Below are positions 49,432 through 57,949 of a stretch of DNA of 64,000 nucleotides, piece by piece; within the stretch, counting starts at the first letter, position 1, and each line of letters begins with the position of its first letter. Origin of the DNA: CAJCIS01 sp965276755 (GTDB taxonomy: Bacteria; Pseudomonadota; Alphaproteobacteria; Acetobacterales; Acetobacteraceae). The stretch spans positions 2,976,001 through 3,040,000 of the forward strand of contig OZ255625.1 in the NCBI GenBank assembly GCA_965276755.1, written 5' to 3'. The position numbers and the translations under genes were made by a program. The notes beneath the pieces are model-generated. The model did not search any database and was not told the DNA's origin. It worked only from the letters and a program-made list of their open reading frames with translations.

Positions 49432-51762
49432 ATGTTGGACAATCCAGAGCACGACATATCCGCGCCGCTGCGACGTGGTGGAGGCGACCCCGCCGAGACG
49501 GCCGAGGCTGAGGATTTTGTCGTCGAGGCCGTTCGCGTGGCAGGGCTGGCGCCGGCGGGGCAGACCGCGACGCTGGAACTCTGGGCCGAGGCATGCGCCG
49601 GCGGCGCCGACCCTGCAAGCGCGTGCCAAAGGCTGGTGGCCGGCCTGCGCGCGAGGAAGCTGAACGCCCCCGCCGACGTGATCGCGCGCGCCGCAGCCGC
49701 ACGCTTTGCCGATGCGCGCTGGCCATTGATCGACCTGGCGGCCGCGCGCGCGCGGGTCGGCAATCACCGCGCTACCCTCGGGCTTGGGCAGGAAATCATG
49801 GCCGCCTTCCCTGACGAAGGCGAAGGGCCGCGTTACGCCCTGACGGCGCTCAAATCCCTCGGCCGCAAGAGCGAGACGCAGGAGCTGTTCGCCTCGGTCT
49901 CACTCGATCCCGCCCTGCATGGCCTGCACCGGGAAGAATGGTTCCTCGAGCTGGGCATCAAGCTGGGTCTGGAACGCTCGGATTATCCGCTGGTGGCGCT
50001 CTATGCCGCAGCACTTCGTGAGGTCACGCCGGAAAATATTTCTGGCTATTCCGGTGGCGCAATGGCGCTGCGCAAGCTTGGCCAGGCCGAGGAGGCGCAA
50101 ACCATCGCCAGGCGCGGCACGCAAATCGAGCCGAACCTGATGGTTCTGTGGAAGGAACTCGCGCTGACCGCGCGCACGCTCAACCAGAGCGAGGCGGCTT
50201 ATGGCATCTATGAGGAAATGATACGCCGCTTTCCCGATTTGCCGGCGGGCTATGTGGGCGCGCTCAACTTCAGCATCAAGCTCGGGCAGCCGGAGGTCAC
50301 GCGCACGCTGCTGGCGCGCGCGCTGCAGGCCTTTCCGAAAGAGAAGCAGATCGTTGCCTTCGCCGCGCGCATGGCGCTGAAATACAATCAGGACGATGAG
50401 GCGAGCCGGCATTGGCGCACGCTGATCCGCGAGGCGCCCGATAATCCCGAACTGCGCCTGACCGCTGCCATGTCGCTGATGAAGCAGCGCAAGGGGCGGC
50501 GCAAGCGCATGCCCTTGATATTGGCCAAGCTCGACGAGATCCATGAGGCATTCCCCGATTTCGCGCCGGCCTATACGGCGCATCTGGGCGTGCTGCGGGA
50601 GGCGACGCAGATCGGCACGGCGGCACGCCTGGCGGCAGCTTGCGGCAAGCGCTTTCCGGCCGATCAGGATTTGGCCATTGCGCGCGCGCAGATCGATGAG
50701 GAGCGCGAACGCTTCGAGCATGCCGTCGATGTGCTGAAGGCGGTGCGGCGAAAATCCGCGCCGACGCCGCGCTGCGAGGCGGCCTTTATCCGCGCGCTCA
50801 GCCTGGCCGGCCGCATGGAAGCGGCCGATACAGCCTGCCAGGAGGCACTCGAACAATTTGGCGATGAGCCGGAACTTTTGGCCGAATACGTGCGCCTTGC
50901 CACGCGCCGCGGCGATTGGGCCGAGGCTGCGCGGCGCGCGAGCTTTGCCCAGCAGCGCCGGCCGCATGACGGCTCGATGGTCCGGCTCGCTCTGTCCATT
51001 CGCACGCAATTGGTGGGCGATGAGGACTTGCTTGCCAGCCTGGGCGCAGGACCCGTGGTGGGCTCGCTGGCCGCCATTGATGTCTCGCCCGAGGAGACCG
51101 CGGTCATGCTCTGCTGCGAAAGCCTGGGCGCAACCTCGGCCGGCTGCGAATTCGGCCTGGTGCAACGGCGTTTCGGCGCCGAACCGTTCGGCATGTTCCG
51201 CTGGGCGCTGATCGGCATCGAGAAGCTGACGAAGGCGCTGCTCAACCGGTTCGAGGATGTCGGCTCGGACGCGACTACGGAGCTGGCGATCAGGCGCGAA
51301 TCCGCAACGCACCAGGAATATTATGTTGTTGACAAGAAGGTTGGCTATTTGACGCACACCTTTGTCAAGGCGGAGGACTCGCCGGAGGATCGCATGCTCA
51401 AGCAAAGCGTGCGCCGCGTGCGCTTTTTGCGTGACAAGCTGATCGAAAATCTGCACGCGGCGGAGAAGGTGTTCATCTACAAATTTGCCATGAAGTTTGA
51501 CGAGGACGCCTTGCGCCGCATGTTTGCCGCCGTGCGCACCTATGGACCTTGCACGTTGCTTTGCGTGACGTTTGCCGATCAGAACCATCCCAAGGGCGAG
51601 TTGCAGATGATCGAGCCGGGATTGTTCGTGGGCCGCACGGGCATGTTCATGGATGCGGTGGTGCCGGACGAGCATGGCGTGGATACGCAGACCTGGTTTG
51701 CCCATTGCCGTAGCGTGGTCGAGTGGCACTCGGCGCAGCGTCAGGGGGTTGCGTCGGCGTAG
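49432..51762 (+). CDS. TPR-rich protein with DUF1796-like (papain-fold) C-terminal domain
   Basis: 776 residues from the ATG at 49432 (AGGA upstream; a TTG at 49417 is possible). Residues about 60-520 are repeated helical pairs, for example MALRKLGQAEEAQTIARRGT, AYGIYEEMIRRFPDLPAGYV and ARALQAFPKEKQIVAFAARM, that is tetratricopeptide-like repeats. The C-terminal 260 residues begin CCESLGATSAGCEFGLVQRR and FGAEPFGMFRWALIGIEKLT, resembling the DUF1796 putative cysteine peptidase, with Cys and later His (NHPKGELQMI; EHGVDTQTWFAHCRS). No signal peptide. Peptidase activity is not established. Divergent from rodZ by 230 bp. Confidence 0.72.
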   Translation: MLDNPEHDISAPLRRGGGDPAETAEAEDFVVEAVRVAGLAPAGQTATLELWAEACAGGADPASACQRLVAGLRARKLNAPADVIARAAAARFADARWPLIDLAAARARVGNHRATLGLGQEIMAAFPDEGEGPRYALTALKSLGRKSETQELFASVSLDPALHGLHREEWFLELGIKLGLERSDYPLVALYAAALREVTPENISGYSGGAMALRKLGQAEEAQTIARRGTQIEPNLMVLWKELALTARTLNQSEAAYGIYEEMIRRFPDLPAGYVGALNFSIKLGQPEVTRTLLARALQAFPKEKQIVAFAARMALKYNQDDEASRHWRTLIREAPDNPELRLTAAMSLMKQRKGRRKRMPLILAKLDEIHEAFPDFAPAYTAHLGVLREATQIGTAARLAAACGKRFPADQDLAIARAQIDEERERFEHAVDVLKAVRRKSAPTPRCEAAFIRALSLAGRMEAADTACQEALEQFGDEPELLAEYVRLATRRGDWAEAARRASFAQQRRPHDGSMVRLALSIRTQLVGDEDLLASLGAGPVVGSLAAIDVSPEETAVMLCCESLGATSAGCEFGLVQRRFGAEPFGMFRWALIGIEKLTKALLNRFEDVGSDATTELAIRRESATHQEYYVVDKKVGYLTHTFVKAEDSPEDRMLKQSVRRVRFLRDKLIENLHAAEKVFIYKFAMKFDEDALRRMFAAVRTYGPCTLLCVTFADQNHPKGELQMIEPGLFVGRTGMFMDAVVPDEHGVDTQTWFAHCRSVVEWHSAQRQGVASA

Positions 51763-51771
51763 GAAGGAAGG

Positions 51772-51808
51772 TCTTCTTTTTTGAAAAAAAGAAGCAAAAA
51801 ACTTTTGT
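51772..51808. repeat. Family A half-element (A8)
   Basis: TCTTCTTTTTTGAAAAAAAG followed by AAGCAAAAAACTTTTGTC: a left-type half just after the TPR gene. With the right-type half at 53037-53073 it brackets the LysE and VOC genes. Confidence 0.7.
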
Positions 51809-51833
51809 CAGTAGGTGCCACTCTGAGGCACCG

Positions 51834-52475
51834 ATGCATGACACGGCGCTCCCCATGACGTGGCATGCCTGGTTGGCATTTGTGGCAGCGTCGGCCATGA
51901 TGGGAGCAATCCCTGGACCTGGCGTCATCAGCATCATCGGCTACGCGCTGGGCTCGGGGCGTCGCGTGGCGCTGGCCTCCGTCGGCGGCATGGCGCTTGG
52001 CAATCTGGTGGCCATCAGCCTGTCCCTGTTCGGCGTGGGAGCGTTGCTGGCGGCGTCCGCGCTCGCCTTCGGCGTGCTCAAATGGTTAGGTGCTGGCTAC
52101 CTGATCGCGCTCGGGCTTCTGACGCTCTCCCGCAGCCGCGGCGCTTGCGAAGGTGAGGCCATTGCCGTGCGTCCGATCACGGCGCGCACCGCGTTTGCGA
52201 GCAATGTCGCGGTGGGCATTTTCCATCCCAAGACGATTGTCTTCTTCGTGGCATTCGTGCCGCAATTTATTCGCGCGGATGCCAATTACGCTCAACAGGC
52301 CACTGTGCTGGCTGCGACGTTCTGCTGCGTCGTCGGTTTGACGGACACGATCTACGCGCTGGCGGCCTCGCGCTTCGCGCGCGCATTACACGGCCGCATG
52401 GCCCGTTGGTCACGGCGCGTGGGCGGTGGCGCCTTGCTGGCAGCAGGCGTGGCGACGGCTGCCGCAAGGCGGTGA
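51834..52475 (+). CDS. LysE-family exporter
   Basis: 213 residues, five or six membrane helices. LysE/RhtB-type amino-acid or small-molecule efflux protein. The N-terminal signature FVAASAMMGAIPGPGVISII (the GPG motif) and GMALGNLVAISLSLFGVGAL, KWLGAGYLIALGLLTLSR and FHPKTIVFFVAFVPQFI are typical. Start at 51834 with GAGG 6 nt upstream; the earlier in-frame sequence overlaps the repeat. Substrate not predictable. Convergent with the VOC gene. Confidence 0.87.
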   Translation: MHDTALPMTWHAWLAFVAASAMMGAIPGPGVISIIGYALGSGRRVALASVGGMALGNLVAISLSLFGVGALLAASALAFGVLKWLGAGYLIALGLLTLSRSRGACEGEAIAVRPITARTAFASNVAVGIFHPKTIVFFVAFVPQFIRADANYAQQATVLAATFCCVVGLTDTIYALAASRFARALHGRMARWSRRVGGGALLAAGVATAAARR

Positions 52476-52530
52476 TGCAGCCGATTTCCATATTCGCCAC
52501 TATTGCTACTTCAAACTTTGCCTTAAAAAA

Positions 52531-52569
52531 ATGACGGGGGGTTTGGGGGGGATGGCACATCTCCCCCAA
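52531..52569. repeat. Family B element, single copy (B8)
   Basis: ATGACGGGGGGTTTGG then GGGGGATG-GCA-CATCTCCCCC. Between convergent LysE and VOC genes. Confidence 0.75.
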
Positions 52570-52582
52570 TCTTGCTCAACCT

Positions 52583-53020
52583 TCAACCGCTATTGCTTCC
52601 TTGGTCAAATCGATGCCGATGCTCCGGCGCCTCGATCAATTCAAACAGCAAGCGCGTGCGTGACATGAAGAACTGGATATGCGCGTTGCCGTAAGCAATT
52701 GCCGGCTTGGGTCCCGCCACGGGCAGGAAGCCGGCGCGCCGCAGGCGCGTGGCCTGCGAGGCGAGGTCGGCCACAAGATAGGCCGTGTGGTTGACGATAT
52801 TGACGCCATCGGCCAACGCGCGCCGTACCGGGCTTTGCGCGGATAGCGGCGCCACGGTTTCATAACAGATACCGCTGGCGTCCAGCCCGAACTGCACAAA
52901 AACATCATTGATCGGATCTTCGAACAACTCGGTCCAGCGCTCGATCATGAATGCCGCCGACAGCATCTCCCGACCCGAGGCAGGATCGCGCACCACAATG
53001 CCAACATGATCGAATTTCAA
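52583..53020 (-). CDS. VOC (glyoxalase/dioxygenase superfamily) protein
   Basis: 145 residues. Two beta-alpha-beta-beta-beta halves: MKFDHVGIVVRDPASGREM (His as first metal ligand), VFVQFGLDASGICYETVAPL, then VNHTAYLVADLASQATRLRR (His ligand) and FFMSRTRLLFELIEAPE (Glu ligand). The layout resembles methylmalonyl-CoA epimerase and its relatives, but specificity is unknown. Divergent from fkbH with a family A half-element between the two starts. Confidence 0.83.
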   Translation of the reverse strand: MKFDHVGIVVRDPASGREMLSAAFMIERWTELFEDPINDVFVQFGLDASGICYETVAPLSAQSPVRRALADGVNIVNHTAYLVADLASQATRLRRAGFLPVAGPKPAIAYGNAHIQFFMSRTRLLFELIEAPEHRHRFDQGSNSG

Positions 53021-53036
53021 GGCATGCTCCTAAACA

Positions 53037-53073
53037 GACAAAGGTTTTTTGGTCCTTTTTTTCAAAAAAGGAC
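53037..53073. repeat. Family A half-element (A9)
   Basis: CAAAGGTTTTTTGGTCC followed by TTTTTTTCAAAAAAGGAC: a right-type half in the divergent VOC-fkbH intergenic interval. Confidence 0.7.
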
Positions 53074-53160
53074 TGCTTCCTTTTACCCTTCCTTCCCCGC
53101 ATTGCGAAACCAAGCCCGGGAGTGCTAGGCACCCCCACCATAACGGAGAGCCCCGCCAGC

Positions 53161-55059
53161 GTGGAACAGTTGCGATGGCTGCCCCAACCGGCCGACTGGC
53201 GGCCCCGTCTGCGCGCGCTGGCCCAAGCCGGCGAGCAGGGCTGGGAACAGGCCGTCGCCCTGGCCAACACGCGCGTGGATTTCACCCGCACCAACGCGCT
53301 GGACGAGATGGTGCGGCGGGGCCATCAGGACGCGCCGCCGCCCGGCACGGGGACGCGCCCGGTGCGCCTGGCGATCCTTGGCTCGTCGACGCTGGCGCAT
53401 CTGCACCCTGGCATTCGCGTGGCTGGCCTGCGGCGAAACATCCATGTCAGCACATATGAGAACAATTACGGGCAGTACCTTCAGGAACTGCTCGACCCGG
53501 CCTCCGAACTGCACGCCTTTCGCCCCAATGCCGTGCTGTTCGCCTTTGACGCCTACCACCTCAGCCAGGGCCTGCACGCTGCCCTGACCGCAGACGACGC
53601 GGAGGCGGCGCTGGAGGAGATCTGCGCCACCATCACGCGCTGCTGGGGCCTTGCGCGCGCGGCCTTTGCCTGCCCGATCATGCAGCAGACGGCGCTCGAC
53701 GTCTTTCCCGCTTTGATGGGGAGCAACGAGCACCGCCTGCCCGGCTCACGCGCCCGCTTCATCGCCGCGCTGAATATGCGGCTGCGTCCCATGGCCGACG
53801 CGGCCGGCGTCGATCTGGTGGCGCTGGACGATGCCGCCCGACGGGACGGGCTGAGCGCGTGGCACGATCCGGCGCTGTGGCACCGCTCCAAGCAGGAGGT
53901 CAGCCCCGTCGCGTCACCGACATACGGCGAGCTGGTCGCGCGCCTGATCGCCGCACGCCAGGGCCGGTCGTACAAATGCCTGGTGCTGGACCTGGACAAC
54001 ACGCTGTGGGGCGGTGTCATTGGCGATGATGGGCTGGACGGCATCGTGCTGGGCCAGGGCAGCGCGCTGGGCGAAGGTTTTTCCGCCGTGCAGGAATATG
54101 CCAAGGATCTGGCGCGGCGTGGCGTCATCCTGGCCGTCAGTTCCAAGAACGACGAGGCCAATGCGCATGAGCCCTTCGACAAACATCCCGAAATGGTGCT
54201 GCGCCGCGCCGACATCGCGTGCTTCCGTGCCAATTGGGACGACAAGGCCGCCAATATTCGCGCCGTGGCCACCGAGTTGAATATCGGGCTTGATTCGCTC
54301 GTTTTTCTCGATGACAACCCGTTCGAACGCAACCTGGTGCGCGAACAATTGCCCATGGTTGCCGTGCCCGAGGTGCCTGACGACGATCCCGCGCGCGTGC
54401 CCGCCGTGCTCGCGGACGCCGGCTATTTCGAGAGTCTTGCCATTACGGCCGAGGATCGCGAACGCACCGCGCAATACCAGGAAAACCGCGCGCGGGACCA
54501 ACTGAAGGCGACGGCGACCGATCTGGAAGGCTATCTGCGCGCGCTGGACATGCGCATGGTGTGGAACCGCTTCGACAGCGTGGGCCAGCAGCGCGTGGTG
54601 CAACTGATCAACAAGACCAACCAGTTCAACCTGACCACGCGGCGCCACGATGACGCGGCTATTTCCGCCATCATGGCGGACGCAAAATCCTTCGGCCTGC
54701 AAATCCGCTTGCTGGACCGTTTCGGTGATAACGGTATCATCGCGATCGTCATCGGCCGCATGCTGGATGAAGCGGTGACCATAGATACCTGGCTGATGAG
54801 CTGCCGCGTGCTCGGCCGACAGGTCGAACCCACGACCTTGAACCTGATCGCGCAACAGGCGCGCGCGCTGGGTGCGACGCGCCTGATCGGCGAATATATC
54901 CCGACCAAGAAGAACGGCATGGTGCGCGATCACTACGCCAGGCTGGGGTTTGACATTGTCACCAGCCGCGAGGACGGCGGCAGCGTCGCCGTGCTCGATC
55001 TGGCGCGATTTACGCCCGCACCCACTTTCATCCACGTCACCGAAGGCAACGCTCCATGA
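53161..55059 (+). CDS. FkbH-like HAD-family protein
   Basis: 632 residues from the GTG at 53161 with GGAGAG upstream. FkbH proteins take a phosphoglyceryl group from 1,3-bisphosphoglycerate, dephosphorylate it and load it on an acyl carrier protein. N-terminal domain (about 1-250) has LAILGSSTLAHLHPGIRVAG; the HAD catalytic motif is CLVLDLDNTLWGGVIGDDG near 277, with later motifs VSSKNDEANAHEPF and FLDDNPFERNLV; a GNAT-like C-terminal domain contains LINKTNQFNLTTRRH and RLIGEYIPTKKNGMV. Overlaps the ACP start by 4 nt (ATGA). Known FkbH sits in polyketide clusters (methoxymalonyl-ACP); here no polyketide synthase is adjacent. Confidence 0.9.
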   Translation: MEQLRWLPQPADWRPRLRALAQAGEQGWEQAVALANTRVDFTRTNALDEMVRRGHQDAPPPGTGTRPVRLAILGSSTLAHLHPGIRVAGLRRNIHVSTYENNYGQYLQELLDPASELHAFRPNAVLFAFDAYHLSQGLHAALTADDAEAALEEICATITRCWGLARAAFACPIMQQTALDVFPALMGSNEHRLPGSRARFIAALNMRLRPMADAAGVDLVALDDAARRDGLSAWHDPALWHRSKQEVSPVASPTYGELVARLIAARQGRSYKCLVLDLDNTLWGGVIGDDGLDGIVLGQGSALGEGFSAVQEYAKDLARRGVILAVSSKNDEANAHEPFDKHPEMVLRRADIACFRANWDDKAANIRAVATELNIGLDSLVFLDDNPFERNLVREQLPMVAVPEVPDDDPARVPAVLADAGYFESLAITAEDRERTAQYQENRARDQLKATATDLEGYLRALDMRMVWNRFDSVGQQRVVQLINKTNQFNLTTRRHDDAAISAIMADAKSFGLQIRLLDRFGDNGIIAIVIGRMLDEAVTIDTWLMSCRVLGRQVEPTTLNLIAQQARALGATRLIGEYIPTKKNGMVRDHYARLGFDIVTSREDGGSVAVLDLARFTPAPTFIHVTEGNAP

Positions 55060-55301
55060 CCGACACCGCGAAGATCTACGAAGACCTGACTGAAATCTTC
55101 AACGACGTCTTCATGGTCGATGACATGAAGCTGACGCCCGAACTGTCGGCCAAGGACGTGAAGGGCTGGGACAGCTTCAAGCAGATCGAGATCATGGTTT
55201 CGGTCGAGGAGCGATTCAACATCAAGCTGAGCACGCGCGAGATCGATAACTTGAAGAATGTCGGCGATTTGGCCGATGTGATTGCGAAGAAGACGGCGTA
55301 G
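55056..55301 (+). CDS. Acyl carrier protein coupled to fkbH
   Basis: 81 residues, acidic. The phosphopantetheine attachment site is Ser40 in VKGWDSFKQIEIMVSVEE, with Phe in place of the usual Leu after the serine. Helices before and after (AKIYEDLTEIFNDVF; STREIDNLKNVGDLADVI) are the ordinary ACP bundle. Its start overlaps the fkbH stop (ATGA), so the two are co-translated and are probably substrate partners: FkbH would load a glyceryl unit on this carrier. It is not the fatty-acid ACP (no fab genes, atypical Ser context). Confidence 0.9.
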   Translation: MTDTAKIYEDLTEIFNDVFMVDDMKLTPELSAKDVKGWDSFKQIEIMVSVEERFNIKLSTREIDNLKNVGDLADVIAKKTA

Positions 55302-55326
55302 CAGAAAGGGCAGGGCAGAATGAGAT

Positions 55327-55424
55327 TGAGGGAGATGTGCCATCCCCCCAGACCCCCCGTCATCATTTAGGGCGAGTCCTCATAAATGACGGGGGGTTTG
55401 GGGGGGATGGCACATCCCCCCCAA
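55327..55424. repeat. Family B doublet (B9)
   Basis: GAGGGAGATG-TGC-CATCCCCCCAG and ACCCCCCGTCATCATTT, then AAATGACGGGGGGTTTGG and GGGGGATG-GCA-CATCCCCCC. Between convergent ACP and ptsP genes. Confidence 0.78.
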
Positions 55425-55513
55425 CTTTTTTTCTTGGCTGCTATGGGTGAGTCTCAACGCGAGTTGGTGGAGGGCTGACGCATAAATCGGCCACAGTCCA
55501 CCCAGTTCTTTGC

Positions 55514-57736
55514 TCAGAATGCCACCCCATGATCCCGACCCCACGCCACAATCGGTTCCCGCAAGCTCGAATACCCCGGCGAGCTGCGCCGCAAATTGTC
55601 CAAAAACGGCCTGAACGCAGTCAGATCCAGCCCGCGCAGCACCTCCTTGACGGGCAGCACGCTGCTGCCCGACATCGACAGGCGGCCGATCCCCAGCGCC
55701 AGCAGCACGGCCGCATCCAGCGGCCGGCTCGCCGCCTCGCCGCACAGGGACAACTGCACCTCGTGCAGCGCGGCCTCGCGGCTGACCTCCTCCAGCAGAT
55801 GCAGCATCGGCGGCGAGACAAAATCGTAGCGTTCGGCCAGTGATGGCGTGCCGCGATCGGCAGCAAAAACAAATTGCAGCAGATCGTTCGAGCCGATGGA
55901 GACGAACCGGCTCTCCGCCATCAATTCCGGCAACTGCCAGAGCAGTGCGGGCACTTCGAGCATCGTGCCGACCACCAGTTCGGCCGGCGCGGGCCGCACC
56001 CGCGCCGCTTCGGCGTAAAGCAAGCCCCGTGCCTGGCGGAATTCACTGAGCGTCGCCACCATGGGAAACATCACCGACAGGCGCCGCCCGCTCGCGGCCA
56101 GCAGCAGCGCGCGTAATTGCCGGCGCAGCACCGCGGGCCGGTCCAGCCCCACGCGCAGGCTGCGCCAACCCATGGCGGGGTTTTCCTCGCGCGGGGCGGC
56201 ATGGTCGGGCAGCAACTTGTCCGATCCGAGATCCAGCGTGCGGAACAGCACCGGAAGGTTGCCCGCCACATCGAGCACGCGGCTGTAGATCGCCGCCTGC
56301 TCGGCCACGTCTGGGATGGAGCCGCGCGCCAGCATGGCAATTTCGGTGCGGAACAAGCCGATACCCGCGGCACCCGTGGTCTCGAGCTGGCTCAGCTCTT
56401 GAGGCAGGCCGGCGTTCATCATCAGGCTGAAGGGCGTGCCATCCCGCGTGACCGAGGGCAGATCGCGCAACGTGGCCCAACCGGCCCGGCGCTGCGCGCG
56501 CGTGGCGGCCGCACGCGCGTAGGCCTCCCACACCGCGGATTCGGGGCGCAGGATCAGTCCGCCTTCATCGGCGTCCAGGATCACCTCGTCATCGGCTGTC
56601 GCCGCCTCCACCGCACCGCGCGCGCCGCCGAGCGCGGGCAGGCCCAGCGCACGCGCCAGAATGGCGGCATGGCCGCCGGCACTGCCCTCCTCGATGAAGA
56701 CGCCGGCGATGCCGCGCGCCTGCCATTCCAGCAATTGCGCGGGGCCGAGTCGGCGCGCGATCAGGATGCCACCCTGCACCGAAGGGGGCGCCGGGCCGTC
56801 CTCGCCTTGCAGGGCGCGCAACAGGCGTTCGGCAAGGTCTTCGAGGTCTGCCAGCCGTTCACGCAGATAGGGGTCGCTGATGCGCCGCATGCGGCCGCGC
56901 ACGTCGCTGGCGACCTGGTGCACGGCGGCCTCGGCACTCAGACCGCCCTGGACGGCGGCCATGACGCGGCGCAGCCAGCCGGGGTCGGCGGCAACGCGGG
57001 CGGTAGCGGCGAGCACTTCGCGCGGCGCCTCGCCCTCGGGCATCTGCTCGCGGAACAGAGCGTCCAGCCCCTCGCGCATCGTCGCCAGCGCCGCCTCCAG
57101 GCGCCGCGCCTCGGCGTCGGGATCCTCGGCCAGCAGGCGGCCGGGGGCGCGGTTGGTGGCGTGCAGCACAACGCGCCCCAGCACGATGCCGGAGGAGAGC
57201 GCCACGCCGGCGAAATGGCGCGGCACGGTGCCGAAAAAGCCTTTCTCCGCCGCCCCATCCTCGGGCGCATGGAGCATGTCGGTGACCAGCAGCGCCACGG
57301 TCTGCAGCACCTCGACCTCATCTTCGCTGTAGCGGCGCACGGCGCGGTTCTGCACGGTCAGCACGCCCAGGGTGCGGCCGGCGCGGCGGGCGGGGACGGC
57401 CAGCATGGAGGCGTAGGCGCCCTCGCCCGTCTCCGGCCGGAAGGCAAAGCCTGGGTGGTTCTGCGCATCGGCCAGATTGAGCGCCTGCCCGGTGGCGGCG
57501 ACCAGGCCAACGATGCCCTCGCCCACGCGCAGGCGGGTGCGGCCGATCGCGTCCGGGCGCAGGCCGTAGGTGGCGCGGAGTTCGAGGATCTCGCCGCTGC
57601 GCAGGCCGTAGGCGGAGCAGACCTCGGCCAGCAATTCGCTGGCAACGACGGCCAGGATGTCGGGCAGGCGCGCGGTGCCGCTGGTCATCATGACGCGCAG
57701 TCGGGCGATCAGGCGGGTTGTCGGGGAGGGTGGCAC
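55514..57736 (-). CDS. ptsP: Nitrogen-PTS enzyme I (EI-Ntr), GAF-containing
   Basis: 740 residues. PEP-dependent protein kinase that starts the nitrogen-related phosphotransfer chain (PtsP to NPr to EIIA-Ntr). A GAF domain (about 25-160) with LRVGEGIVGLVAATGQALN, FAFRPETGEGAYASMLAVPA and LGVLTVQNRAVRRYSEDEVE precedes the EI part: active His in SAGGHAAILARALGLPAL near 350, GIGLFRTEIAMLARGSIPD, FRTLDLGSDKLLP, ENPAMGWRSLRVGLDRP, VMFPMVATLSEFRQARGLL, and FVSIGSNDLLQFVFAADR. The start GTG at 57736 is uncertain (Met codons follow at about residue 16). Convergent with the fkbH-ACP unit. Confidence 0.93.
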   Translation of the reverse strand: MPPSPTTRLIARLRVMMTSGTARLPDILAVVASELLAEVCSAYGLRSGEILELRATYGLRPDAIGRTRLRVGEGIVGLVAATGQALNLADAQNHPGFAFRPETGEGAYASMLAVPARRAGRTLGVLTVQNRAVRRYSEDEVEVLQTVALLVTDMLHAPEDGAAEKGFFGTVPRHFAGVALSSGIVLGRVVLHATNRAPGRLLAEDPDAEARRLEAALATMREGLDALFREQMPEGEAPREVLAATARVAADPGWLRRVMAAVQGGLSAEAAVHQVASDVRGRMRRISDPYLRERLADLEDLAERLLRALQGEDGPAPPSVQGGILIARRLGPAQLLEWQARGIAGVFIEEGSAGGHAAILARALGLPALGGARGAVEAATADDEVILDADEGGLILRPESAVWEAYARAAATRAQRRAGWATLRDLPSVTRDGTPFSLMMNAGLPQELSQLETTGAAGIGLFRTEIAMLARGSIPDVAEQAAIYSRVLDVAGNLPVLFRTLDLGSDKLLPDHAAPREENPAMGWRSLRVGLDRPAVLRRQLRALLLAASGRRLSVMFPMVATLSEFRQARGLLYAEAARVRPAPAELVVGTMLEVPALLWQLPELMAESRFVSIGSNDLLQFVFAADRGTPSLAERYDFVSPPMLHLLEEVSREAALHEVQLSLCGEAASRPLDAAVLLALGIGRLSMSGSSVLPVKEVLRGLDLTAFRPFLDNLRRSSPGYSSLREPIVAWGRDHGVAF

Positions 57737-57949
57737 GCGCCGATGTTGCCCGGGCGGGGGGAAAAGGCCAGGGGGATGGGTGGCGCGCCGGGGGCGCCGG
57801 GTCAGGGGTTAAGGCAAGGTTGGGTGGAACGAAGCCATTCCCCCTCAAACACGGGCATCTTCAGAGGAACAAGGCTATACGATAGGCGCGTGCGCTTCTA
57901 GCGGCGCGTTTCGTGGCAGGTTGCGACTTCGACGATCGGGGCTCAATCA

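Noticed and set aside
49900..51729. 609-codon minus-strand frame opposite the TPR gene
   Set aside because: Antisense composition and no motifs.
56117..57901. 594-codon plus-strand frame opposite ptsP
   Set aside because: ptsP motifs are decisive on the minus strand.
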